In this document: positions 34,820 to 42,824 of the stretch, one piece after another
Numbering within the stretch: position 1 is the stretch's first letter
Layout: the number at the start of each line of letters is the position of its first letter
From: Thalassolituus sp. UBA1087
GTDB lineage: Bacteria; Pseudomonadota; Gammaproteobacteria; Pseudomonadales; Oceanobacteraceae
Direction: 5' to 3'
Length of the DNA stretch: 64,000 bases
Assembly (NCBI GenBank): GCA_002314145.1
Contig: DCCG01000002.1
Coordinates: 1-64,000 of the forward strand
The notes under the pieces: generated by a model
The model's database searches: none
Seen by the model: only the letters and a program-made list of their open reading frames with translations
What the model was told of the DNA's origin: nothing
Translations under genes and position numbers: made by a program

Positions 34820-35557
34820 TTACTTCAGGTTAAGCGACGGCTTCAATGCCTTCCATAAAGCCATATAGTTTCTTGCCAGCGGCACCGCCGGCTGTTCTTC
34901 CACAATGGGTTTGCGCAGCGTCAGCATACGTTCTGCACTGGCAGAATAGGCAATATAGGTTTTCATAAATTCCGGATAGGCTTTGAGCTCTTTTTTCACC
35001 CAGGCCACATGGCCGGCTTTGCGGCGGTCAATCATAGTGACAAAAGGCAGCCATTGTTTGGGTTTGGCCCAGTCAAAATCCTCTTTGATCTGCTGGTAAG
35101 CCCGGATCGAAAGCAGCGACGGTTCCACTGGCAGAAGAATACGGTCACAGGCTTTCAGTACGCCTTCCATCTGCGGTGTCATCATCGGCGGACAGTCAAT
35201 AATCACCAGCCCATAACTTTCGCCCAGCGCACTGAGCGCCTGACTGACCCGCTGCTTCGCATCTTTTTTGGAATCGACCCGCTGATGAAATTTACGCAGT
35301 GACGCATCGGCTGATAAAACATCAAGCTTAGGAATAGCCGTGTGCTGTATGTAATCCGACAGCGGCTTATGCTCATTCCAGAAACCATCCTGCTTACGTT
35401 TCGCCTCTGCGCCCAGAATCCAGCTGGCAGCCGCCTGGGGGTCCATATCCCACACCAGCACAGGAATCCCCTCCCGCGCAGCCAATGCGGCCAGATTGAC
35501 CACCGTGGTCGTTTTGCCAACGCCACCTTTGAGCTGATAGACCGCCAGTGTCCGCAT
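34820..35557 (-). CDS. ParA-family ATPase, no ParB partner
   Basis: Deviant Walker ATPase of the ParA/MinD group; relatives position plasmids, chromosomes or protein clusters. Walker A, KGGVGKTT, is at residues 10-17; VWDMDPQAAAS and VIIDCPP supply the other motifs. ATG 35557 gives 245 residues with AGGAA upstream; the longer frame to 35614 is unlikely. No parB, mipZ partner or plasmid gene is nearby, so this is an orphan chromosomal ParA whose cargo cannot be read from context. Confidence 0.85.
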   Translation of the reverse strand: MRTLAVYQLKGGVGKTTTVVNLAALAAREGIPVLVWDMDPQAAASWILGAEAKRKQDGFWNEHKPLSDYIQHTAIPKLDVLSADASLRKFHQRVDSKKDAKQRVSQALSALGESYGLVIIDCPPMMTPQMEGVLKACDRILLPVEPSLLSIRAYQQIKEDFDWAKPKQWLPFVTMIDRRKAGHVAWVKKELKAYPEFMKTYIAYSASAERMLTLRKPIVEEQPAVPLARNYMALWKALKPSLNLK

Positions 35558-35650
35558 ATGCCGTATTCCTTTGTTGCCCGGGCCCGGCTGGCTTAAGTTT
35601 TTATAAAAGCCCACCGAACCATAATTAACAGTAATAATAACACCCGCGAC

Positions 35651-36670
35651 TCAGGACGACAGCCCGCAAAGAGTGCGCCGCAATTGGCGGGGGGTGGCAG
35701 AGAACCAGCGCCGACAGGCACGGATAAAGGAGCTCTGTTCCTGATACCCCAGACCAGTGCTGATATCTGCCAGACTGAGCCCGCTCTGCGCCAGATACTG
35801 AGCGGCCAGTTCGCGGCGGACACTGTCCAGCAGATCGCCGTATACCAGCCCCTGCAGAGCCAGACGTCGTTGCAAAGTGCGGCGCTGCATCCCCAGCTGG
35901 GCCGCAATCTGGTCGATACCCACGCCGCCGAACGCCAGCTGACGGGTAATCAGGCTTTCCACCTGCTTCCCGATATCCAGCGGAAAACGCCGCAGAATAT
36001 TACTGACAAAGATTTCGGCCGCCTGTCCCAGGCGGGCATCCGCCTGATCCAGAGTCAGCTGCAGTGCATCCGCGGGCAACAGAATCGCATCCACCGGCTG
36101 ATTAAACAGAGTGTCACAGTGAAAATACTGGCGATAGGTGTGCACTGCCAGACAGGGCGACTGACGCAGCAGGATTGTCTGCTGGCCGGCGGCCAGGGGT
36201 GCCAGCACCGACCAGAGTTTGGCTGCCATAGCAAACGACTGTTCCGTAATCTGCCGGTGTGCCACACCATCGGACAGTTTCAGCTGATAGCGCACGCACA
36301 ACATGCCTGGTGCATATTCGTCATCCGGCACAATATGTCCGCCGGGCGTGTGGTAGGCGAAGTAACGGATCAGCGCCGTCAGCGCATCGCCCACCGTCCG
36401 GGCGTGCCGGACGACCAGCGCCAGCGGTCCATACAGTGACAGGTCCTGCAAGGCTGACAGGCGCAGGCCAAAGTCTTCCATGTCCAGCTGTTCGGCAGCA
36501 TCCTCATACAGACCCGCCAGCGCATCCAGTGCTAAAGGGAGTTCATCTTCCTGCAGCGCGCGGGCGTTGATATTGCGCCGTTCAAGCAGTGCCAGAGGGT
36601 CACCTCCTGCTGAACGAACCAGCGTTTCAAACCCCATCAGCGCCCTCGACTGAATCATTTCAGAGATCAT
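35651..36670 (-). CDS. AraC-family regulator beside the kinase-dehydrogenase-aldolase operon
   Basis: A 339-residue regulator. Residues about 15-200 match the arabinose-binding-like sensing domain of OruR-type AraC proteins. The C-terminal DNA-binding part has IDQIAAQLGMQRRTLQRRLALQG and ISTGLGYQEQSSFIRACRRWF. It is divergent from the operon starting at 36866, and adjacent 15-bp direct repeats, the usual AraC-type site form, lie between them. Control of that operon is inferred from this layout. Confidence 0.87.
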   Translation of the reverse strand: MISEMIQSRALMGFETLVRSAGGDPLALLERRNINARALQEDELPLALDALAGLYEDAAEQLDMEDFGLRLSALQDLSLYGPLALVVRHARTVGDALTALIRYFAYHTPGGHIVPDDEYAPGMLCVRYQLKLSDGVAHRQITEQSFAMAAKLWSVLAPLAAGQQTILLRQSPCLAVHTYRQYFHCDTLFNQPVDAILLPADALQLTLDQADARLGQAAEIFVSNILRRFPLDIGKQVESLITRQLAFGGVGIDQIAAQLGMQRRTLQRRLALQGLVYGDLLDSVRRELAAQYLAQSGLSLADISTGLGYQEQSSFIRACRRWFSATPRQLRRTLCGLSS

Positions 36671-36693
36671 ACCGGGCCCCTGGTGACAGCCAT

Positions 36694-36723
36694 CATGGCA
36701 GTATTCTTCATGACAGTACTCTT
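36694..36723. promoter_or_regulatory. direct-repeat operator, AraC-type
   Basis: Two adjacent 15-bp repeats, 36694-36708 and 36709-36723, fit CATGRCAGTAYTCTT with two differences. They lie 24 bases before the AraC-type gene start and 143 bases before the divergent operon. AraC-family proteins commonly bind tandem direct repeats. Confidence 0.6.
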
Positions 36724-36742
36724 ATTGTTACGTCCGCTATTT

Positions 36743-36757
36743 TGTCACCAAATGACA
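36743..36757. promoter_or_regulatory. palindrome in the divergent region
   Basis: TGTCA CCAAA TGACA forms a perfect 5-bp inverted repeat within the same divergent region. It may be a second operator or part of a promoter; nothing else supports it. Confidence 0.35.
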
Positions 36758-36865
36758 ATACGGCATAGTATCCCGGTGCCATCATGTGGCTGCTGTTATC
36801 AGTAAAACAACAATAAAACCATCCGCGACAGAACGGATTACCGTTCGCGGCACACAGGTCAAACG

Positions 36866-37744
36866 ATGAACAGACACCACCCCACCAGTCTGGCGGAACT
36901 CGGAACGCCATTGGTCAGCGCCCGTTCTGCTGAAATCTATCACTGGCAAAGCGGCCAGATTGTGAAATTATTCCGTGCGGATTTCTGCCGGAATTCCGCC
37001 CGGCAGGAACATATCAATGCTGATGAAGCTCACCGTCAGGGGGCTACTCATATTGAATGCCTGGGTGAAGTCACCATTGAAGGCCGCACCGGCATCATTA
37101 TGAAACGCCTCGACGGTACGACTCTGACAGCAGCCGCTGACCGTAATCCACTGAACATTATTGCTGTACCCAGAACTCTGGCGAGGCTGCATGCTAAAGT
37201 CCACGATACACAGACTCAGGTGATGCAGGACATCCGCCTCATGATCCGCGATTATCTGGATCATCCGGCGCTGGCGTTTCTCAGCGCAGAGGAAAGAGCC
37301 CGCGCAGCGTCCTACCTGCAGACACTGCCGGACGGCGACAGCATTCTGCACATGGATTTTCATACCGAAAATATTCTCGTCAACCGGCAGACAGAAACGG
37401 TGATCGACTGGGCGACAGCGGCGCGCGGCCATGCCGGAGCAGATATGGCCATGACCTGGTTTCTGTTTCATGAAGCCGAGTTGTTTCCCGGTATCAGCCG
37501 GGCACAGACCATCTTTTACAATCTGATGCGCCGCCTCATCTACCGGCGATATATCCGTCACTACGCCAACATCCGCCAGCTGACAAAATCCCGGATCAAT
37601 CAGGATATTGAACGCTGGTACCCAGCCGCCCTGATCTGCCGTCTGGCGATGTGGAGTGCCCCCAGCGAAGTAGCCCCTCTGCGTAAAAAAATCCGCGGGC
37701 TGATCAACCGCCCGACCGCGGATAACCGGCCAGAGGTAATCTGA
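36866..37744 (+). CDS. APH-fold small-molecule kinase
   Basis: A 292-residue phosphotransferase of the aminoglycoside/choline/homoserine kinase fold. The catalytic loop HMDFHTEN (His162, Asp164, Asn169) and the metal-binding IDW (Asp181) are intact, and Lys34 in IVKLF fits the ATP lysine. It is the first gene of a tight three-gene operon with a GlpD-like dehydrogenase two bases later. The context points to phosphorylation of a polyol or sugar rather than antibiotic resistance. The substrate cannot be read from sequence. Confidence 0.8.
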   Translation: MNRHHPTSLAELGTPLVSARSAEIYHWQSGQIVKLFRADFCRNSARQEHINADEAHRQGATHIECLGEVTIEGRTGIIMKRLDGTTLTAAADRNPLNIIAVPRTLARLHAKVHDTQTQVMQDIRLMIRDYLDHPALAFLSAEERARAASYLQTLPDGDSILHMDFHTENILVNRQTETVIDWATAARGHAGADMAMTWFLFHEAELFPGISRAQTIFYNLMRRLIYRRYIRHYANIRQLTKSRINQDIERWYPAALICRLAMWSAPSEVAPLRKKIRGLINRPTADNRPEVI

Positions 37745-37746
37745 AT

Positions 37747-39372
37747 ATGAGGGAAAGTCTTTCATCACTGGCGCAGCAGCCATGGGACATTATCGTCATC
37801 GGTGGCGGCATTACCGGCGCTGCGGTATTACGCGAAGCGGCGCGTTACGGTCTTAAATGCCTGTTGCTTGAGCAACGCGATTTTGCCTGGGGAGCCTCCA
37901 GCCGCTCCGGTAAATGGGTCCATGGCGGCCTGCGTTATATTAAAGAAGGTCAGCTTAATGTGACCTGGCATTCCGTGCATGAACGGGAAAAACTCTGCCG
38001 TGAACTGCCCGGTCTGATCAATATGAAATCCATGCACTGGCCTTTATTTAAAGGACAGATAAAAAATGAACTGATGATCCGCGCCGGGCTGTTTCTGTAC
38101 GATGCCATGGCCGGCAAACGTTGGCGGCAGCGGGTAAAAAAAGAACAGCTGCTGGCGGATTTTCCCGGCCTGCAGGCACCAGGATTAAAAGGCGCTGTGT
38201 GTTTTTACGAAGGACAGACGGACGATGCCCGCCTGACACTGAGGATTATTCAGGAAGCTCAGAAAGAAGGCGCCACCGCACTGAATTACACTCAGGTCAC
38301 GCAGCTGATAAAAGAAAATAACAGCGTCTGTGGTGTTACGGTACAACAGGAGGGCAGCAGTGAAACCTTTAATATCCGTGCGCATCAGGTGATTGCAGCC
38401 ACCGGTGCCTGGGCTGATGACCTGCGCCAGCAGATACACAGTGATACCACCCAGAAGCTGCGCCCTTTACGCGGCAGCCATCTGGTTTTTGATCAGCACA
38501 GACTGCCGGTTAAAAGCACCCTGATTCTGGAACACCCACAGGATAAACGTCCGGGATTTATCACACAGTTTCAGGGACGCGTCATCGTCGGTAATACCGA
38601 TATTGATCACCGTCAGAATATGCAGCGGGATGCCTCCGTCACCGGGCAGGAAGTGGATTATCTGCTGCAGACGGTGCAGCATTATTTCCCGCAATATGGT
38701 ATCCAAAGGCAGGATATTCTGGCCACTTTTTCCGGCGTCCGCCCGGTGGTGGATTCAGGCGCGGATGATCCGTCGAAGGAATCCCGCGACCATATTGTCT
38801 GGTATGAAGACGGTCTGATCACCATTGGTGGCGGCAAACTGACGACCTTTCAGCATATCGCAGTGGATGCTTTAAAACGCATACAGCGGCGCTTTCCGCA
38901 GCTCAGAGAGCTGGACACCGGCGCCCCGTTGCTGGCCAGCCCGGACCACCCATATACCCTGGCGGATTTTTCCGTCGGGCAGACAGAACGGCTCAGCGGG
39001 CGTTACGGCGGCGCCCTGCCACATATGATTCAGCTGGCGGGAGAAGATGATCTGAGCCTGATACCGGGCACCGATACCCATTGGTTTGAACTGATCTGGT
39101 GTGCCCGCTATGAAGATGTACGCCATCTCGATGATCTGCTGCTGCGCCGCACCCGTATCGGATTGTTACTGAAAAACGGCGGCGCTGATTATTTTCCCCG
39201 TATCCGCGCACTGGTGCAGACGTCACTGGGCTGGAACAACCAGCAATGGCAACAGGAAATCAGCCGCTATCAACAGCTGTGGAAAATGCACTACAGCGTT
39301 CCGGATAGTGAAGTTGTGCAACTGAACAGCGCTCCGGAAAAGCGCCTGCGGGAGAATCAGAATGATATTTGA
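37747..39372 (+). CDS. GlpD-like FAD-dependent dehydrogenase
   Basis: A 541-residue flavoprotein related to glycerol-3-phosphate dehydrogenase GlpD. The FAD motif IIVIGGGITGAAV is at about residues 15-27. WGASSRSGKWVHGGLRYI, the TGAW segment, the FSGVRPV and GGGKLTTF motifs and a C-terminal alpha-helical cap match GlpD. The same fold serves erythritol-4-phosphate dehydrogenases, so a different polyol phosphate is possible. It starts two bases after the kinase gene and overlaps the aldolase gene by 11 bases. Confidence 0.85.
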   Translation: MRESLSSLAQQPWDIIVIGGGITGAAVLREAARYGLKCLLLEQRDFAWGASSRSGKWVHGGLRYIKEGQLNVTWHSVHEREKLCRELPGLINMKSMHWPLFKGQIKNELMIRAGLFLYDAMAGKRWRQRVKKEQLLADFPGLQAPGLKGAVCFYEGQTDDARLTLRIIQEAQKEGATALNYTQVTQLIKENNSVCGVTVQQEGSSETFNIRAHQVIAATGAWADDLRQQIHSDTTQKLRPLRGSHLVFDQHRLPVKSTLILEHPQDKRPGFITQFQGRVIVGNTDIDHRQNMQRDASVTGQEVDYLLQTVQHYFPQYGIQRQDILATFSGVRPVVDSGADDPSKESRDHIVWYEDGLITIGGGKLTTFQHIAVDALKRIQRRFPQLRELDTGAPLLASPDHPYTLADFSVGQTERLSGRYGGALPHMIQLAGEDDLSLIPGTDTHWFELIWCARYEDVRHLDDLLLRRTRIGLLLKNGGADYFPRIRALVQTSLGWNNQQWQQEISRYQQLWKMHYSVPDSEVVQLNSAPEKRLRENQNDI

Positions 39373-40702
39373 AACTCAGCGCCAGGCGCTGATCACTCTG
39401 TGCATCCGGTTATCCCGCAAGGGTTATTTTGCCGCAACCGGCGGCAATATCATGCTGCGCCTCGACGATAAACACGTGGCCGTGACGCCCTCAGCAACGG
39501 ATTATTTCTCCATGACGGCGGCGGATATCTGTATCCTCACACTGGAGAATCTGACGCAGGTAGATGGCATAAAAACACCATCCGTGGAGGCATCTTTACA
39601 TGCGCAGCTGTTACGCCGGCGACCTGATGTACACTGCAGTATTCATACTCATCAGCCGCTGGCCAGTGCCTGCACTTTGCTGGCCCGGTCATTGCCGGTG
39701 CCGGACGACCTGCAGCCATTACTGGGAAAACACATTCCGCGCGCCCGTTATGCGCCTTCCGGCACGCGCATGCTGGCAAAAGCATTCGCTGCACAGATTA
39801 ACTCAGCCAGTAACGCCTACCTGATGACTAACCATGGCATTGTGTGCGCGGGCCGTGATACAGACGATGCCATGCAGAATGTGGCCGCGCTGGAACACTG
39901 TGCACGTCAGTTTCTGCAACAGAATCTGCTGCACCGGATAGATAAACAACCGCCTCAGACAAAGCTGCTGCAAAGCATTCTCCGCACGCTGCAACAGGAG
40001 ACGTCTGATACCGGAGCCGCCATTAAAACCATCCGCCAACACCAGCCACCCGCTCCGGTGTTGAGTGCCATTCAACAACAGCAATGGCATAACTGGCAGG
40101 CTATTAAACAGCGCTTACAGCAAAAAAATCTGTTGTGTAGCGCATCACCTTTTATATCAGCACGTAACCCCGATGATCAGAGCATCTGGGGAGCGCCCGC
40201 CGATGCACCACAGCCAGAAAAAATTCGTTCTTGGCAGGAAGCAGCGGATGATCCGGCTGCTCTGCATCTTTGGATTTATGCCCGGCGACCGGATATTACT
40301 GCCATTGTCAGCGGCTGCGGTACCTATGGTCAGCTGATGCTTGAACTGTGCGGTTCCATGCCGGGTATTTTCGACGAACAGGTGCGCCACACAGGCATCA
40401 TGCCCCCTCCGGCAGACAGCCGCCAGGCGGCAGCTAAAACCCTCGCGCGTGGGGGAAATATTGCCAGTATTGGCGATACGCCACTGGTCATGGGCATGAC
40501 AGCTGAGCGGCTGATACTCAATGCCGAGTTATTTGAGAAAAGCGCCAAGGCTTACCTGTTGGCCGCAGCCACCGGCCAGCCGGTGAAAACATTGCCATGG
40601 CCAGTGCGCTATATCGCCAACCGGCGGCTCAGAAAAGATCAGCAACAGGCACGCCTGAGGATACAGAAAGGCCTGCTGCCGGAAGAATCAACAGGCTACT
40701 GA
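39362..40702 (+). CDS. tandem class II aldolase/adducin protein, second domain degenerate
   Basis: A 446-residue protein with two aldolase/adducin domains. The first (about 5-195) has the full set: Glu76 in PSVEASLH, His95 and His97 in SIHTHQPL and His158 in TNHGI, so zinc binding and aldol cleavage are expected. The second (about 230-430) keeps the fold pattern, including GGNIASIGDTPLVMGMTAERL and the following helix, but replaces the His-x-His with SGCGTYG. It overlaps the dehydrogenase gene by 11 bases. The second half may be structural. Confidence 0.8.
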   Translation: MIFETQRQALITLCIRLSRKGYFAATGGNIMLRLDDKHVAVTPSATDYFSMTAADICILTLENLTQVDGIKTPSVEASLHAQLLRRRPDVHCSIHTHQPLASACTLLARSLPVPDDLQPLLGKHIPRARYAPSGTRMLAKAFAAQINSASNAYLMTNHGIVCAGRDTDDAMQNVAALEHCARQFLQQNLLHRIDKQPPQTKLLQSILRTLQQETSDTGAAIKTIRQHQPPAPVLSAIQQQQWHNWQAIKQRLQQKNLLCSASPFISARNPDDQSIWGAPADAPQPEKIRSWQEAADDPAALHLWIYARRPDITAIVSGCGTYGQLMLELCGSMPGIFDEQVRHTGIMPPPADSRQAAAKTLARGGNIASIGDTPLVMGMTAERLILNAELFEKSAKAYLLAAATGQPVKTLPWPVRYIANRRLRKDQQQARLRIQKGLLPEESTGY

Positions 40703-40711
40703 TTCCTTCGT

Positions 40712-41344
40712 TCACGCATAAGCCACGGCGCAGCCACCCAGACCACAATAGCCATTGGGGTTTTTCGCCAGATACTGCTGGTGATAGGTTTCTGCCGGAT
40801 AATAAGGGCCCGCCAACTGAATTTCCGTTGTAATATCACCCATACCGGCCTCATTCAGGCGCTGCTGATAATGCGCACGCGTCGTTTCAGCAACGGCCAG
40901 ATCTTCTTCAGAATTCAGGTATATTCCGGAACGGTACTGGGTGCCGATATCGTTACCCTGACGCATCCCCTGAGTCGGATCATGACTTTCCCAGAAGACT
41001 TTTAATAAGGCTTCCAGTGTTACCTGTTGCGGGTCATACCAGATACGCACCAGCTCATTGTGGCCGGTCATACCGGTACAGACTTCTTCGTAAGTCGGGT
41101 TTTGAGTATGGCCACCGCCATAGCCCACCGAGGTCGAGTACACCCCGTCCAGCTGCCAGAAACGCCGTTCAGCGCCCCAGAAGCAGCCCATTCCGATCTG
41201 TAGCTCAGCCAGGCCGGCGGGCAGTTTTCCCAGAATCGGGTTACCATTAACATAGTGCTTTTCCGCGGTCGCAAATGCAGGCTGTTCACGGCCAGGCAAG
41301 GCTTCAGCGGCTGACGGAACCGCCATAAGTTTTGGACGCCACAT
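40712..41344 (-). CDS. msrA: peptide methionine sulfoxide reductase MsrA
   Basis: Repairs methionine-S-sulfoxide in proteins. Cys54 in GMGCFWGAERRFW is the catalytic residue; NPTYEEVCTGMTGHNE and the C-terminal NGYCGLGGCAVAY with resolving cysteines follow. The 210-residue length and N-terminal extension resemble E. coli MsrA. GAGGAG precedes the ATG by six bases. Only 34 bases separate it from the divergent metallo-beta-lactamase-fold gene, so their promoters must overlap or lie inside the genes. Confidence 0.95.
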   Translation of the reverse strand: MWRPKLMAVPSAAEALPGREQPAFATAEKHYVNGNPILGKLPAGLAELQIGMGCFWGAERRFWQLDGVYSTSVGYGGGHTQNPTYEEVCTGMTGHNELVRIWYDPQQVTLEALLKVFWESHDPTQGMRQGNDIGTQYRSGIYLNSEEDLAVAETTRAHYQQRLNEAGMGDITTEIQLAGPYYPAETYHQQYLAKNPNGYCGLGGCAVAYA

Positions 41345-41378
41345 AACAGACTCCTCATATAAAGGGTACAGGCACAGT

Positions 41379-42113
41379 ATGACTGAAAAAACAGCAGAAT
41401 ATTCCCTGCATTTTCTGGGGACAGGCAGTGGCGGCGAACTCAGTATGGGTTGCTCTGCTGCAGTACTGATGCACGACCATCAGCCTCACCTGATGATTGA
41501 CTGTGGCCCGGGCACGGTCAACGCGTACGTAAAAACCTTTGGCAAGCTGCCCTCTGCCCTGTTTATTACCCACGGCCATCTGGATCATATTGCTGATCTG
41601 GAAATTCTCACCGTGCGGTTGCGCCTGTCCGGCGCGGCACCCGTACCTTTATTTGTGCCGGTGAATATTATTCCACTGCTGCATCAGCGGTTGGCCAGTT
41701 ATCCCGGCACCATGGCCGAAGGCGGGCATAATTTCTGGCAGTCCTTTCAGTTGATTCCGGTCACAGAGGCATTTGAATTTCAGGGCCTGGATTTTCACCT
41801 GTACCCTACCCGCCACCACGCCCCGGGCTTCAGCTACGCCCTGCACGTACCGGGTCTATTTATCTATACCGGCGATACCCGCCCGGTGCCGGAAATTATT
41901 CACCACCAACTGGCAGGCACTGAGCATATTTTTCACGACTGCGGCGCTGAACCTAATCCATCCCACACAGGCTTAAGTGATTTAAACCGCGAATACCGTG
42001 GCGACCTGCTTAGCCAGTTTGTACTGTACCATTACGCCAACGAAGCCGCGGCCAAAACCATGGAGCAGGCAGGCTTTACTGTGGCACGCCCCGGTGACTC
42101 TTTTACCTTATAA
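41379..42113 (+). CDS. metallo-beta-lactamase-fold hydrolase, RNase Z-like
   Basis: A 244-residue hydrolase. The metal-binding HGHLDH is at residues 65-70, with the preceding FLGTGSGG and DCGPGT typical of the RNase Z/ElaC-like branch. Later ligands fit RHHAPG, YTGDTRP and the late YHYA histidine. The length is shorter than classic RNase Z (about 305) and no exosite arm is visible, so tRNA 3' processing should not be assumed. It is followed after 12 bases by a methyltransferase gene. Confidence 0.8.
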   Translation: MTEKTAEYSLHFLGTGSGGELSMGCSAAVLMHDHQPHLMIDCGPGTVNAYVKTFGKLPSALFITHGHLDHIADLEILTVRLRLSGAAPVPLFVPVNIIPLLHQRLASYPGTMAEGGHNFWQSFQLIPVTEAFEFQGLDFHLYPTRHHAPGFSYALHVPGLFIYTGDTRPVPEIIHHQLAGTEHIFHDCGAEPNPSHTGLSDLNREYRGDLLSQFVLYHYANEAAAKTMEQAGFTVARPGDSFTL

Positions 42114-42125
42114 TTTTCACGTCAG

Positions 42126-42785
42126 ATGAATCAAAAACCATTCGAACAGCGGCTGAACACAGCCATTCAGCAGATGCTGCACGACGCCAGCGTCAGTGTG
42201 CAGACATTACCCCAATGCCCCCAGATTAAACTCTGGCTGGTTGAGCCCGGCGCCATGCAGCGCCCGTTTACTCAGGATGAAATTGTAAATATCCAGAATT
42301 ATCCGGCGTACTGGGCTTTCTGCTGGGCCAGCGGTCAGGTGCTGGCGCGGGAAATCCTGGCGAATCCGCATTGGGTAAAAGATAAAAAGGTGATGGATTT
42401 TGGCGCCGGTTCCGGCGTAGTGGCCATTGCCTGCAGGATAGCGGGTGCGCGGGAAGTGATCGCCTGCGATATTGATGCGGATGCCCTGCTGTCCTGTGAA
42501 GCAAACGCGGAATTAAATAAGGTGAATTACCGCATTCACGGTGATCTGTTTGCGTTTAACGAAGATCTTGATCTGCTGATTGCTGCCGACGTACTGTACG
42601 ACAAAGCTAACCTGCCGTTACTGGACGTGTTCCGCAACAAAGCGAACGAAGTGCTGGTTGCCGATTCACGGGTGAAAAATTTTGATTTCCCGCCCTATCA
42701 GGCCATCGGCCGGCACGAATCCTTTACCGTGCCGGATCTCGATGAGCTGGATGAATTCAGATGGGTCAATCTTTACCGCAGCTGA
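42126..42785 (+). CDS. class I SAM-dependent methyltransferase
   Basis: A 219-residue methyltransferase closely resembling the one at 30264. Motif I, MDFGAGSG, lies at 90-97, preceded by AYWAFCWASGQVLA and followed by ACDIDADAL and AADVLYD. The group includes ETF-beta lysine methyltransferases and PrmA-like enzymes. It lies 12 bases after the metallo-beta-lactamase-fold gene, so the two probably form an operon. The substrate is unknown. Confidence 0.8.
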   Translation: MNQKPFEQRLNTAIQQMLHDASVSVQTLPQCPQIKLWLVEPGAMQRPFTQDEIVNIQNYPAYWAFCWASGQVLAREILANPHWVKDKKVMDFGAGSGVVAIACRIAGAREVIACDIDADALLSCEANAELNKVNYRIHGDLFAFNEDLDLLIAADVLYDKANLPLLDVFRNKANEVLVADSRVKNFDFPPYQAIGRHESFTVPDLDELDEFRWVNLYRS

Positions 42786-42795
42786 ATTCATCCAC

Positions 42796-42824
42796 CGCGC
42801 TTTAAACAGCCGCTGTTTAAGCGT
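42796..42824. terminator. hairpin between convergent genes
   Basis: TTAAACAG (42802-42809) pairs with CTGTTTAA (42813-42820) around CCG, extended by CGC and GCG with one bulge. It overlaps the phoD stop codon and lies 17 bases past the methyltransferase stop. There is no strong T-run. Confidence 0.45.

Noticed and set aside
36866..37744. Aminoglycoside resistance gene
   Set aside because: The fold matches, but the operon with a dehydrogenase and an aldolase and the general family breadth argue for a metabolic kinase.
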